DNA from: Bacillus sp. RO3
Lineage (GTDB): Bacteria; Bacillota; Bacilli; Bacillales; Bacillaceae_B
Direction: 5' to 3'
Length of the DNA stretch: 64,000 bases
Assembly: GCF_012911895.1 (NCBI RefSeq)
Contig: NZ_JAAXCV010000019.1
Location: 124,001 to 188,000 of the forward strand
A program made the position numbers and the translations under genes. The notes beneath the pieces are model-generated. The model saw only the letters and a program-made list of their open reading frames with translations, was not told the origin of the DNA and did no database searches. How positions within the stretch are numbered: position 1 is the first letter of the stretch; each line of letters begins with the position of its first letter. Below are positions 1 through 10,019 of this stretch, piece after piece.

Positions 1-807
1 GGCAATTTCAATGGCCGTCAGTCTCCATATATCATCGCCGAAGCTCCTGGCGACCTGCAGGGGAGTCAAAAAGGCCGCAGGTGCCATCAGAACAAAAAAG
101 ATGGCGAAGAACAGGAAGAACTTCTTCAGGAACCCATGGCTGTTGACATAGGACAAGCCTTGCTTGAAGTCACTGAAGTAGCTTGTTGTTTGTTTGCCTG
201 CTGCCTTCTCATGTACCGAGATGTTCAAGAAAGCCAGCAGGGTGATGATCGCGATGGCGGCCGTAATGACATCGATGAAGAAAATGATTTCAATGGACGC
301 CATTCCGAGTAGAGCCGCACTGACAAGCGGGGAAACGAACATAATGACAGCCTGAATGCTTCCATTTGCCCCGTTCACCTTCGTCAGCTTCTCCTTCGGA
401 ACAATCTGCGGCAGGATCGCACCGACAGCAGGTGTCTGAACTCCTGCTCCAAGGGCCCTGACCGCTGCCATCACAAACAGCAGCCAGATCGAATCGTATC
501 CCATTAAGAAGAGAATCGCGAGGACCAACGTAGAAGTCGAGATCAGCCCATCCGATAACACAATCAGCAGCTTCCGGTTATACCGATCCGCCCAGACCCC
601 CGCAACCGGTGACAACAGAAAGGTCGGGATAAATCCGCAAATAATAAACAAGGTCATCATCAAACCCGATTCCGTCGTTAACGTAATATGCCACATGATG
701 GCATATTGCACCAGGGACGACCCGAACAGGGAGATGGTCTGACTGCTGAGAAAGAGAATGATATTTCTTAACCAATTTTCCTTATGGTCGTGATTGACTG
801 CGTTCAT
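1..807 (-). CDS. MFS efflux transporter (3' end cut by window edge)
   Basis: An open frame starts at ATG 807, after a GGTGGTGGG site, and runs without a stop to base 1, giving 269 visible residues. The protein is very hydrophobic with many membrane helices. A DRYNRK loop between helices 2 and 3 is the major facilitator motif A, and the N-terminal stretch resembles macrolide-efflux-type MFS exporters of Bacillus (family knowledge). It probably exports a small toxic compound by proton antiport; the substrate cannot be told. The C-terminal half lies outside the window. Confidence 0.85.
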   Translation of the reverse strand, partial: MNAVNHDHKENWLRNIILFLSSQTISLFGSSLVQYAIMWHITLTTESGLMMTLFIICGFIPTFLLSPVAGVWADRYNRKLLIVLSDGLISTSTLVLAILFLMGYDSIWLLFVMAAVRALGAGVQTPAVGAILPQIVPKEKLTKVNGANGSIQAVIMFVSPLVSAALLGMASIEIIFFIDVITAAIAIITLLAFLNISVHEKAAGKQTTSYFSDFKQGLSYVNSHGFLKKFFLFFAIFFVLMAPAAFLTPLQVARSFGDDIWRLTAIEIA

Positions 808-860
808 TTCCCACCACCTCATTTCCAATTATTTCGTCTGTTTAAGACGTATAGACAGGA

Positions 861-892
861 AAAAAGAAGGGAGATTTCTCCCCTCTTTTAAG
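861..892 (-). terminator. Hairpin terminator candidate
   Basis: A GGGAGA/TCTCCC stem extended by AAAAGA/TCTTTT arms, with a T-rich run when read on the minus strand. It lies between the SRPBCC gene (stop at 1080) and the MFS start, so it would end the upstream minus-strand transcript. Confidence 0.5.
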
Positions 893-1079
893 CATATAAA
901 CGACTTCCGTTTTTCATCAAATAGGATCACAGAACAATGGCATTCAATGAACGACTGTATCTCATACGGTCAAAAGAAAAACCTTCATTTCCGTTATAAG
1001 TAAGATTATCATAGCAGAGGGCCCATGCTGGCGCAATCGTTTTCTAAACCGTCCAGGGACTCATTTTTATTGACATTTT

Positions 1080-1550
1080 TCAAGAGCTCACCACTTTTGT
1101 TTTCTCCAAATAATCTTTCAAGGAATCCAAGTCCTTTGCACACGCTTTCTTAAATGTCCCTGCGATTAATTTGCCGAACCACTTGGACAGGCCGGTCAGG
1201 CCCCTGATTTCACCAAGCATCGTCACTTCCGTATGATCACCTGAAGAAGTCAGCAAATACGTAAAGATGAATTCCCCTTTACCTGTCGTTCCCTTCGTGC
1301 CGTCGCATCTCACCACAACCTTGTCAGGCTCTGTAAGCTCCACCACTTCAAAATGCTCCGAAGCCTCTTTGCCGAACATCTTCCTCGTTTCCCTCCACTG
1401 ACTTCCTTCACGGAGAGCCCCCTCATCCAGCCTCTCGATTCCCACCAACCCTTTCATCCACTGGTCAGCAGAATCTAAATCGATCAAACTCTCATATACT
1501 TTTTCTTTGGAAACAGTAAAGTTTCGTTTTACTTCGAATGTGAAACTCAA
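1080..1550 (-). CDS. SRPBCC (START-like) family protein
   Basis: 156 residues. The pattern of a basic N-terminal strand (VKRNFTVSKEKVYESLIDL), a W-containing loop and a long C-terminal helix fits the SRPBCC/polyketide cyclase fold, a cavity for hydrophobic ligands. No catalytic role can be assigned. The start is TTG at 1550, chosen because GAGGAGG lies 9 bases upstream and no ATG is better placed. It lies 75 bp downstream of a small membrane protein on the same strand and may be cotranscribed with it. Confidence 0.75.
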   Translation of the reverse strand: MSFTFEVKRNFTVSKEKVYESLIDLDSADQWMKGLVGIERLDEGALREGSQWRETRKMFGKEASEHFEVVELTEPDKVVVRCDGTKGTTGKGEFIFTYLLTSSGDHTEVTMLGEIRGLTGLSKWFGKLIAGTFKKACAKDLDSLKDYLEKTKVVSS

Positions 1551-1625
1551 AATGATAGACCTCCTCTTTCATCATGAATTGATTTTGGCAACGTTGAATG
1601 ATTTCCTTTTTTCAAGATAACTTCC

Positions 1626-2096
1626 TTAATGAGGATGAATTTTCGGCTTAAAGCCGCCTAGCTCCACCAGCTCTTTCTTTCCATTGACCGTCACCAGGTA
1701 GAAATCCTCCCGGTCTGTCCTCTCCACGTCTTCCACAGTCCACCCTTTGTCAGCATAGAACGCTTCGATTTCCCTTCGATCAAAAGGGGAGATCTCGCCT
1801 TTTTCCGTTTCCTTTTGGGGTGCAGGGGGATTCAGTTCGGGTGCTTCAGGGAGTACAGGCTCCCGCTGATTAAAGATCCCCTGGAGAAGCTTGATGATTT
1901 CAGCAAACCCGAAGAACACGATCCCCCATAGTGCTCCTTTTAGGAACAGACCGAACCCTATGCCGGTCTGAAGCGGACCGAACTGCATGAAACCATCGGA
2001 CATCCCATAGTACAGCCCCGAGAGGACGCCCGATGTGATGGACAGAATCCCCACTACGGTCAGGGCTGTTGCCACTTTGTTTTTCTTACTGGTCAA
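1626..2096 (-). CDS. Membrane protein of unknown function with two helices and a soluble C-terminal domain
   Basis: 156 residues. Two hydrophobic segments (about 10-30 and 45-68) are followed by a Pro/Glu-rich linker and a C-terminal segment of roughly 55 residues containing GWTVEDVERTD, which looks like a small folded domain. I do not recognise the family. Start is TTG 2096 with GGAGG 7 bases upstream. It is probably cotranscribed with the SRPBCC gene that follows. Confidence 0.65.
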   Translation of the reverse strand: MTSKKNKVATALTVVGILSITSGVLSGLYYGMSDGFMQFGPLQTGIGFGLFLKGALWGIVFFGFAEIIKLLQGIFNQREPVLPEAPELNPPAPQKETEKGEISPFDRREIEAFYADKGWTVEDVERTDREDFYLVTVNGKKELVELGGFKPKIHPH

Positions 2097-2221
2097 ACGG
2101 TTCCCTCCTCACTCTTTTCATAGTAGATGGTTTCTTATTAGAACTTATTCTCTTCGTACAGGGGGATTTCCTTTTTTCGGGATGGATGTCCCTTGTACTA
2201 GCACCTGTCACGACGCCACTA

Positions 2222-2267
2222 TAAAAAAGGACCTCTCCCATGGCTTGCTGACCATGGACAGGCCCAT
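2222..2267 (-). terminator. Terminator after the Mur-ligase fusion gene
   Basis: On the minus strand a GGCCTGTCCATGG / CCATGGGAGAGGTCC imperfect stem is followed by TTTTTT. It starts about 25 bases past the stop at 2293. Confidence 0.5.
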
Positions 2268-2292
2268 TCATTGTGTGAAGCATACTCTCCAG

Positions 2293-4701
2293 TTAAAACC
2301 CCGCCAATGCCTTCGCATATTCAAATGGCGTTGGAAGGATATGGGGTAGGACTCTTTGTTCCCCTTCACTTCTAAATTGCTTGATTTCTGCTGCGTAATT
2401 AAGCTGGGGCTCCAGCACCCAGAACTTCCCTTCTTGATCGACTACAAGGTCGAAGCATGCATCTCCAAGTTTATGTCCTTTGATCTCCATGATCTTGAGG
2501 ATGCGTGTACAGATATAGGTCATCTCGTCGATTGTCTTTTTGGCTTCCTCTTTGCTCATTCCGTAGAATTGCTGAAGCGCCTGATCGCCAGGGATGATGT
2601 CCTGCCTTTTCTTCGAGTTGGCGATGATGCTTTCCTTATGGCCCACCTTCGTTTCGATCCCGGAAAATCTCCATTGCTTCGTATAGTCCTTCTGGATGTA
2701 GAGGCGAAAGTCAATTTTGTTTCGTTCCTTATTGAATGAAGAGATTTCCTCCTGAACGATATAGTCCTTCCTTTTGACGAGCCGGGATTTAAGAATGGAG
2801 ATAAACTGCTCCTTCGAGGTAATGTGTGTTTGGTTCCCTTCAATATCGGTCCACAGATAGCCCTCCTCTATCCGTTTGACGTGGAAAATGCCATTCCCCC
2901 CCGCCATGGATACAGGCTTCAAATAGACGGCATCGCAATGCTTCAGTGCTTTCAGGATACTATTCACATCAAGGTATTTCTTCGTCCTCGGCAGATGATT
3001 TTTGATTCCGGGCTGCATCTTCATCATCTTCCAAAAGGTGAGCTTATCGGTGTTCCCATAAGGATAATTGAAGATCCTGTCCCCGATATGCTTCTTAAGA
3101 TACTGATATCTGGAGGCTCTCAGGGGAATGCGGTTGAAGATGGAATCCGGGAAAGGGAACGTTCCCCATTTAAAGGATTGGGATGTGGGGTGGTAGTAGT
3201 ATCCTGAAATCGTTTTTCGCTGCACATCAAGAGTATCAGGGAAGAAGAAATAGAGAAGTCCGTTTATTTTGTGATAATCAACAAACCTTAGGAGCTGCTG
3301 CTTGGGATCCTCCATATACCGGTTATAGACGATCATCCCGATTACGGGTCCCAGATGTAATCGATCCCCCTCCCAATAATAGTCATACGGCAGGGACGGA
3401 ATGGAAACATCCTTTGATAATCTCTTCGGTATCCGGACTTCCCCCCGTTTAAGCCCTTCATTCAAGACCACCTTGAGGATTTTCTTCAGCTGGCCGAACT
3501 GAAGGATCGCCTGTTCCTTTAACAGATCAAGGGATTCCAGCGTATCCGCACTCATCTCCATCGTATAGTCGGCAATCGAAGGATCGATATGAATGGAATA
3601 AAAATACCGGTCGAGGAGGTACTGAACCGTTTTATTCATATTCATGGCGCTGGAGCCTTTCAAAAGGATGACACTGTCCTTGTCCATGGTTTTCTTCAGC
3701 TCCCTGTGCATGTCATCTCTCGTTTTAAAGTGTATGACCTTCTGCGGGTCCATCCCTGCCTCAACGGCACCGTGAACAAAATGCTCGGCTGCCCGTCCAT
3801 ATGTGAAAAGATGGTTCACTCCCACCTTTGCGGCATAGGCACCGACTTCTTTATGCCCTCTTTCGGCATGATCACCTAATTCAAGCATGCTCCCAAGGAC
3901 GACAATCCGTTTCTTTCCTTTGCCTAATTCTTTTTGAACATCGAGGGCAGCGTTCACGGATTGGGGATTGGCATTCACCGTATCATCGATTAAAAGGGAG
4001 CCGTTGGCCAATTCGTGCATATTGAGTCGTTTGATGGGAACCTCGTAAGCCGCGAGCCCTGCTTTGATTTCCTGTGCCGTAAACCCTGCTGTATGTGCGA
4101 CTGCCATGGCGAGGAGCGCATTATGGATATTGTGCAGGCCAAAGGAAGGCAGGAAGAAGTCTTCCACCGCTCCGTCAAGCTTCACCTTGAACTCCATCCC
4201 ACCCTTCACATAGTGGATGTCGGTGGCACGATAATCCGCGTCCCGTTTCGTTCCGACTGTCATCAACCGGCCCCGGAAGGAACCCGTATCCAACAGCTCC
4301 GAATTCTCATCGTCCCCGTTCAGCACCAATAAACCGTCACGCTTCATATATTTGATCAAAGCGGATTTATTTTGGGCGGTGGACTCAATGCTGTTGCCGA
4401 GATTCCCGTAGTGGGCCGTGCCGATATTCGTGATCACCGACATATTGGGCTGTATATGACTGCAGTGCCTCTCCCCGGCTCCGGGTTTTCCCATGCCAAG
4501 CTCAAGGACGATGGCATCAATCGTCGGATCGTACGTCTCGGCGATCTGCTTTGTATTGTTGGGAAGATTTTTATTTCCCGTATTTTTTAACACTTTCCAT
4601 TTTTGCTCCAAAATGGATGAAAGTATTTCTCGTGTCGTTGTTTTTCCCGAGCTGCCCGTGATGGCAACCGTGGGGATTTCCAAAATTAAGGGATCGAGCA
4701 T
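2293..4701 (-). CDS. Fusion of a Mur-ligase domain and a YheC/YheD-type ATP-grasp domain
   Basis: About 802 residues. Residues 1-370 form a Mur ligase: P-loop GSSGKTTT (about 16-23), NTGNKNLPNN, the ELGMGKPGAG loop, NIGTAHYGN, and NANPQSVNAAL, closest to MurF but without the N-terminal UDP-binding domain. Residues about 430-802 match the YheC/YheD endospore coat-associated ATP-grasp family, with VYLKPVSMAGGNGIFHVKR, DFRLYI and GDACFDLVVD...WVLEPQLN for ATP/Mg binding. Both halves should make amide bonds from a carboxylate, ATP and an amine. Lacking the UDP domain, the Mur half probably does not act on a normal cell-wall precursor. Start taken at ATG 4701 (GGAGGT 6 bases upstream); ATG 4725 is an alternative. 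The Asp/Glu racemase lies just upstream, suggesting a D-amino-acid substrate (inference). Confidence 0.85.
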   Translation of the reverse strand: MLDPLILEIPTVAITGSSGKTTTREILSSILEQKWKVLKNTGNKNLPNNTKQIAETYDPTIDAIVLELGMGKPGAGERHCSHIQPNMSVITNIGTAHYGNLGNSIESTAQNKSALIKYMKRDGLLVLNGDDENSELLDTGSFRGRLMTVGTKRDADYRATDIHYVKGGMEFKVKLDGAVEDFFLPSFGLHNIHNALLAMAVAHTAGFTAQEIKAGLAAYEVPIKRLNMHELANGSLLIDDTVNANPQSVNAALDVQKELGKGKKRIVVLGSMLELGDHAERGHKEVGAYAAKVGVNHLFTYGRAAEHFVHGAVEAGMDPQKVIHFKTRDDMHRELKKTMDKDSVILLKGSSAMNMNKTVQYLLDRYFYSIHIDPSIADYTMEMSADTLESLDLLKEQAILQFGQLKKILKVVLNEGLKRGEVRIPKRLSKDVSIPSLPYDYYWEGDRLHLGPVIGMIVYNRYMEDPKQQLLRFVDYHKINGLLYFFFPDTLDVQRKTISGYYYHPTSQSFKWGTFPFPDSIFNRIPLRASRYQYLKKHIGDRIFNYPYGNTDKLTFWKMMKMQPGIKNHLPRTKKYLDVNSILKALKHCDAVYLKPVSMAGGNGIFHVKRIEEGYLWTDIEGNQTHITSKEQFISILKSRLVKRKDYIVQEEISSFNKERNKIDFRLYIQKDYTKQWRFSGIETKVGHKESIIANSKKRQDIIPGDQALQQFYGMSKEEAKKTIDEMTYICTRILKIMEIKGHKLGDACFDLVVDQEGKFWVLEPQLNYAAEIKQFRSEGEQRVLPHILPTPFEYAKALAGF

Positions 4702-4814
4702 TCTATTACCTCCAGCATGATACATGTTATTTTTATCTCCTGCTTACATCCTTTTTCTCAGGCTGTGGAATCATCCTTTGCATAAAAAAATCAAGCTCCA
4801 AGAGAGGCCTTCTT

Positions 4815-5513
4815 TTATCCCTCAAGTGCTTGATGAATGGCAAACTTCGCGAATAGCAGCGTCGGGTCGATCAGCGTCATCTTTGTAGTGAAAAACCTGA
4901 ACATAAGAGGGATTTCGGTGCAGCAGCCCATTACGAGAGAAGCTCCCTTATTCTCATAGGAGTGTAAGATTTCGTGAAGCTGAGTCACTGCTCGGGCAGA
5001 AAGGTTTCCTTCCTTCACTGTTTGAATCGTTTGATCCACCACCCATTGTTCATGCCTGGTTGGAACGATTGCCTCAAAGCCTGTGTCGAGAAAGGCCCTC
5101 TGATAAAGGCGGGAATCAACCGTATGCTGCGTTGCCAGCAGCAGGACCCTTTTGTCCTCCGCATCATGATATTGACGGGTGACTGCTTTCACGGTTTCAG
5201 TGATCAAGCTGTAAAAGGGGATGGTCGTGGCACGTTGGATGTGATCGTACCAAATATGGGCCGTATGACACGGCATGATGATGAAATCGGCCCCTGCCTG
5301 TTCTATGAGTCTTGCAGACCGAATGATTTCAGGTACCGGGTCCTGTCCTTCTTTTGGATTTAACATCCTGGGCGGGATCTTTGGATTATTGTAGATCAAG
5401 ATTTTGATATGCTCCTGGTCTCTGGAAGCTTCTGTGTTTGCCACGATCTTCTGAAATAAATCCACTGTGGCAGCAGGTCCCATCCCCCCGAGTATTCCAA
5501 TCGTTTTCTCCAT
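4815..5513 (-). CDS. Aspartate/glutamate racemase family protein
   Basis: 232 residues, normal for cofactor-independent Asp/Glu racemases. The N-terminal GILGGMGPAATVDLF loop and the two catalytic-cysteine motifs are present: MPCHTAH (C82) and MGCCTEIP (C197). The usual Asn after the first cysteine is His here, seen in some family members. It should interconvert L- and D-aspartate or glutamate in the cytosol. The gene precedes the Mur-ligase/ATP-grasp fusion by 113 bp on the same strand; a weak hairpin lies between them, so cotranscription is uncertain. Start ATG 5513 follows GGAG. Confidence 0.85.
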   Translation of the reverse strand: MEKTIGILGGMGPAATVDLFQKIVANTEASRDQEHIKILIYNNPKIPPRMLNPKEGQDPVPEIIRSARLIEQAGADFIIMPCHTAHIWYDHIQRATTIPFYSLITETVKAVTRQYHDAEDKRVLLLATQHTVDSRLYQRAFLDTGFEAIVPTRHEQWVVDQTIQTVKEGNLSARAVTQLHEILHSYENKGASLVMGCCTEIPLMFRFFTTKMTLIDPTLLFAKFAIHQALEG

Positions 5514-5549
5514 TCTTGAATCGCTCCTACATTCAATGATAGGCCTGGA

Positions 5550-5768
5550 CTATAATTCTTGTAATCTCTTCAAGGCCTCTTCGAACTGATCTGCGGTCAA
5601 TTGCTTGGACGCTAACAGTGAATACAACATGGCAAAGGCTACGGGTTTGACATCCACGTCGATGGTAATATGAACGTCCACATCTGAATTTCCGCTGCCC
5701 GTGATTGTCGATTGGGCTTTATAATCTGTTGAATCCTTTCTATAGGGTTTCGCCTGTTCTTCACTCAT
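5550..5768 (-). CDS. Small SGNS-motif protein, unknown function
   Basis: 72 residues. It shares an ITGSGNS segment with the next two upstream genes, followed by alternating Asp/Val/Ile (DVDVHITIDVDV) that predicts a beta hairpin, then a helix ending in ALKRLQEL. Family not recognised. Its position beside a YheC/YheD-domain gene and two sister genes suggests a spore surface role, but this is inference. Start ATG 5768 has GGCGG upstream. Confidence 0.6.
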   Translation of the reverse strand: MSEEQAKPYRKDSTDYKAQSTITGSGNSDVDVHITIDVDVKPVAFAMLYSLLASKQLTADQFEEALKRLQEL

Positions 5769-5787
5769 CGATTACGAACCGCCTTTG

Positions 5788-5985
5788 TTAAAAATTTATT
5801 TCTTGCTCTTGTTCCTGATCCTGATCGGCTTCAGCTTTTACCTGTGATTCCAATTTCGCCTTCGAATTGGCGTACACATTGATACAGTTCTTCGAATTTC
5901 CACTGTTTTCAACAACAGCTGAATTCCTCCTAACCGGATCCTCATTGTTTTTCTTCGATTGAAGCTGACTATAATTCGTGTTCAT
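5788..5985 (-). CDS. Small SGNS-motif protein with acidic Gln-rich tail
   Basis: 65 residues. Contains VENSGNSKNCINVYAN, then a charged stretch ending in DQDQEQEQEINF. Clearly related to the next upstream protein (6008-6211): both have V-K-A-(D/E)-A-(E/D) followed by the E/Q tail. Start is the second ATG (5985), 7 bases after GGAGG; the first ATG at 5991 lies too close to that site. No cysteine motif or signal peptide. Function unknown. Confidence 0.65.
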   Translation of the reverse strand: MNTNYSQLQSKKNNEDPVRRNSAVVENSGNSKNCINVYANSKAKLESQVKAEADQDQEQEQEINF

Positions 5986-6007
5986 ACACATTCCTCCTGA
6001 TTCTTAA

Positions 6008-6211
6008 TTAACCTTCTTCATTAATAAATTGCCTTTGTTCCTGTTCCTGCTCTGCATCAGCTTTCACAGCCGATTTCGTATCAGCATCTGCATGAGCCCA
6101 AACATTCAGTTCATTTGTAGAATTTCCACTATCGATTACTTTTGCTATGTTTTCAGATTCCTTCTTGCCGTCAGACGGCTTTCTCACAGGTTGATCCCAA
6201 CAATTAGACAT
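6008..6211 (-). CDS. Small SGNS-motif protein with acidic Gln-rich tail
   Basis: 67 residues, first gene of a run of three minus-strand sister genes. Motifs IDSGNSTNELNVWAHADAD and KADAEQEQEQ match the middle gene over most of its length. It is hydrophilic with no membrane segment. Start ATG 6211 with GGGAGG 6 bases upstream. Unknown function; local duplication is the simplest origin. Confidence 0.65.
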   Translation of the reverse strand: MSNCWDQPVRKPSDGKKESENIAKVIDSGNSTNELNVWAHADADTKSAVKADAEQEQEQRQFINEEG

Positions 6212-6417
6212 AACAATCCTCCCTTTGAATCAAGCTATATTGATACTATATGCCGAGTGGTACAAACCGGTAAGGCGGATACACTACTTGGAGGGATTTA
6301 TTTTTTTGGGGGGAGTGGCGGCACAGAGTGGTGTTTTAGCGGATACGAAGGTTAGGTTGTTCACTATTAGCTGGAGTGTGGCCCCAATCAGAGTTGCGGA
6401 TCCCCTTCCCGAAGGAA

Positions 6418-6546
6418 TTGATCCGTTTTGACGGAGATTCAATCCTGAAATCAGATAATCAATCTTTTTTCAAAAAAATTAATCCTGCTCTACCTTTATT
6501 CATCCTCTTTTCATTTAATTGATCCACAGTGTCGAATTTTCTTTAA
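6418..6546. repeat. Degenerate 20-bp periodic array with fixed 3' end
   Basis: Units beginning TTGATCC, TTCAATCC, TTAATCC or TTCATCC recur every 20-21 bases about six times, ending with TGTCGAATTTTCTTTA. The same layout and the same terminal 16-mer occur at 46420-46546. It lies in the gap between the SGNS genes and katG. The rest of that gap (6212-6417) shows nothing I can name. Confidence 0.6.
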
Positions 6547-6626
6547 ATCAACCTTCCCTTTATGAACAAAACGTTAAATGTATCCATCCCAGACCCTTCA
6601 AACTTTCATTCAAAATTCTAATCCTT

Positions 6627-6653
6627 TATAATGTTAGATAAGAATCATTATAA
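6627..6653 (+). promoter_or_regulatory. katG -10 box and PerR-type operator
   Basis: TATAAT at 6627-6632 is a good -10. Directly after it, TAAGAATCATTATAA (6639-6653) matches the Bacillus PerR box TTATAATNATTATAA at 12 of 14 fixed positions. Binding there would block the start site, giving peroxide-inducible katG as for katA in B. subtilis. Confidence 0.65.
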
Positions 6654-6715
6654 TTGTCACACTATTTCGTGATAATCGCTTTATCCCAATCCCAAAACAG
6701 GAAGGTGAGTTTTAA

Positions 6716-8932
<2,217 letters not shown>

Positions 8933-8949
8933 AAAGATGAGAAATAAAT

Positions 8950-8995
8950 ACACGCCTTTTCCTTGCATGGAATCGGGCGTGTTTTTATTTTTATT
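8950..8995 (+). terminator. katG terminator
   Basis: ACACGCC...GGCGTGT stem followed by TTTTATTTTTATT, starting 17 bases past the katG stop. Confidence 0.85.
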
Positions 8996-8999
8996 ATTC

Positions 9000-9075
9000 A
9001 TCAAAATATTTTGATGAAAACAGTTGCATTTTTCTGAACTCTCTAGTACACTGTAATTAATCAAGAAAATTTGAT
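9000..9075 (+). promoter_or_regulatory. ars promoter flanked by two ArsR operators
   Basis: Promoter TTGCAT (9024-9029), 17-base spacer, TACACT (9047-9052). Two exact ATCAA-N6-TTGAT palindromes lie at 9000-9015 and 9060-9075, exactly 60 bp apart, one upstream of -35 and one just after -10. This is the known ArsR-family operator pattern of Bacillus. Confidence 0.8.
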
Positions 9076-9093
9076 GAAAAGGTGGTGAATACA

Positions 9094-9423
9094 TTGACCT
9101 TTGAGATTCCTTTACAGAACCAGCAGCTTGAACAGTCTTTTAAAACGTATGAAAAAAAGTTTAAAGCCTTATCTGATGCTAAACGATTGCACATCATGTA
9201 TGAACTCACACAAGCCGGGGAGCTTTGTGTATGTGACCTTTCTGAAAAACTGCTTCTCCCTCAATCCAAGCTTTCCTATCATCTGAAAATCTTAGTGGAT
9301 GCCAACCTGATCACCAAAGATACCCGGGGAACCTGGAGTTACTACAAACTCAACCCGAAAGAAGTCAATCACATCCTGTCTGAAGAACTCTGCTGTCTGT
9401 TTCGTACCAATGAAGAGTGCTGA
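9094..9423 (+). CDS. arsR: ArsR-family As(III)/organoarsenical-responsive repressor
   Basis: About 109 residues of winged-helix type. The ELCVCDLSEKL segment is the classic ArsR metalloid site (CVC in the DNA-recognition region), followed by SKLSYHLKIL. Further cysteines (CC, then C) lie at the C-terminus. It represses itself and the downstream lyase until arsenic binds. I choose TTG 9094, since the earlier GTG codons at 9082 and 9085 fall inside the GGTGGTG ribosome site. The next gene, arsI, follows after 158 bp with its own operator. Confidence 0.88.
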   Translation: MTFEIPLQNQQLEQSFKTYEKKFKALSDAKRLHIMYELTQAGELCVCDLSEKLLLPQSKLSYHLKILVDANLITKDTRGTWSYYKLNPKEVNHILSEELCCLFRTNEEC

Positions 9424-9453
9424 TGTTGGATGACAGGCTCATCGTAAAGGTGT

Positions 9454-9503
9454 AAAGTTGATTGACGCGGAAAGGGCAAGAATGCGCCCCGCGGAAATCA
9501 ACT
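9454..9503. repeat. Short form of the GTTGATT palindromic element
   Basis: AAAGTTGATT...CGCGGAAA... and AATCAACT ends with an internal CGCGG/CCGCGG core. It is a shortened relative of the elements at 13001, 35100 and 46111 and sits between arsR and arsI. Confidence 0.6.
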
Positions 9504-9548
9504 GGTATTTTTCTCAAATGAGAACCCAAAATTTTTTTTAACTATTAA

Positions 9549-9564
9549 ATCAAAAAAAATTGAT
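9549..9564 (+). promoter_or_regulatory. Third ArsR operator, before arsI
   Basis: Exact ATCAA-A6-TTGAT palindrome, 18 bases before the arsI start. It suggests separate ArsR control of arsI, or a roadblock to readthrough. Confidence 0.7.
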
Positions 9565-9581
9565 TAAAGGAGTGCTTGACC

Positions 9582-9989
9582 ATGATGAAAACTCATATCG
9601 GCCTTAACGTATCAGATTTACATGCTTCCATCGACTTCTACACGAAAATCTTCAACGGAGAACCTGTGAAAGTGAAAGCAGATTACGCTAAATTCCTGCC
9701 AGATCATTTGGCATTAAACTTCACTTTGAACCTTAAGGATGAAGTCAAAGGCAATCAGGTAGGTCACTTCGGCATTCAAGTCGATAGCCTTGAAGAAGTC
9801 GTAAGTCAGAAAGACCGACTTGAAAAGCTCGGATTCTTTGCACGAGAAGAAATGAATACGAATTGCTGCTACGCCCTGCAGGATAAATTCTGGGTTACGG
9901 ATCCTGATGGAAACGAGTGGGAGTTCTTTTTCACAAAGCAAGATACGGAGAAAGCAGATGAACCGGGGATGGCAGACACACGTTTATAA
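9582..9989 (+). CDS. arsI: ArsI-type C-As lyase (VOC/glyoxalase dioxygenase)
   Basis: About 135 residues. VOC fold with metal ligands H5, H62 and E115 (in DPDGNEWEFF), and the vicinal cysteine pair C95-C96 in NTNCCYALQDKFW. This is the signature of ArsI, a non-haem Fe(II) dioxygenase that splits the C-As bond of trivalent methyl- and aromatic arsenicals (family knowledge); CadI of actinobacteria is a relative. Start ATG 9582 with AGGAG 9 bases upstream. It is paired with arsR. No arsB, arsC or arsM is nearby, so the unit looks dedicated to organoarsenicals. Confidence 0.88.
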   Translation: MMKTHIGLNVSDLHASIDFYTKIFNGEPVKVKADYAKFLPDHLALNFTLNLKDEVKGNQVGHFGIQVDSLEEVVSQKDRLEKLGFFAREEMNTNCCYALQDKFWVTDPDGNEWEFFFTKQDTEKADEPGMADTRL

Positions 9990-10019
9990 AGAAGCGGATC
10001 ATTCGAACATGCTGAATCC

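Noticed and set aside
2293..4701. Simple misread of two adjacent genes as a fusion
   Set aside because: One frame runs unbroken through both domains, with no start and ribosome site at the domain border that I could find.
6418..6546. CRISPR array for the 20-bp periodic repeats
   Set aside because: Units are too short and degenerate, no constant repeat with distinct spacers, and no cas genes in the window.
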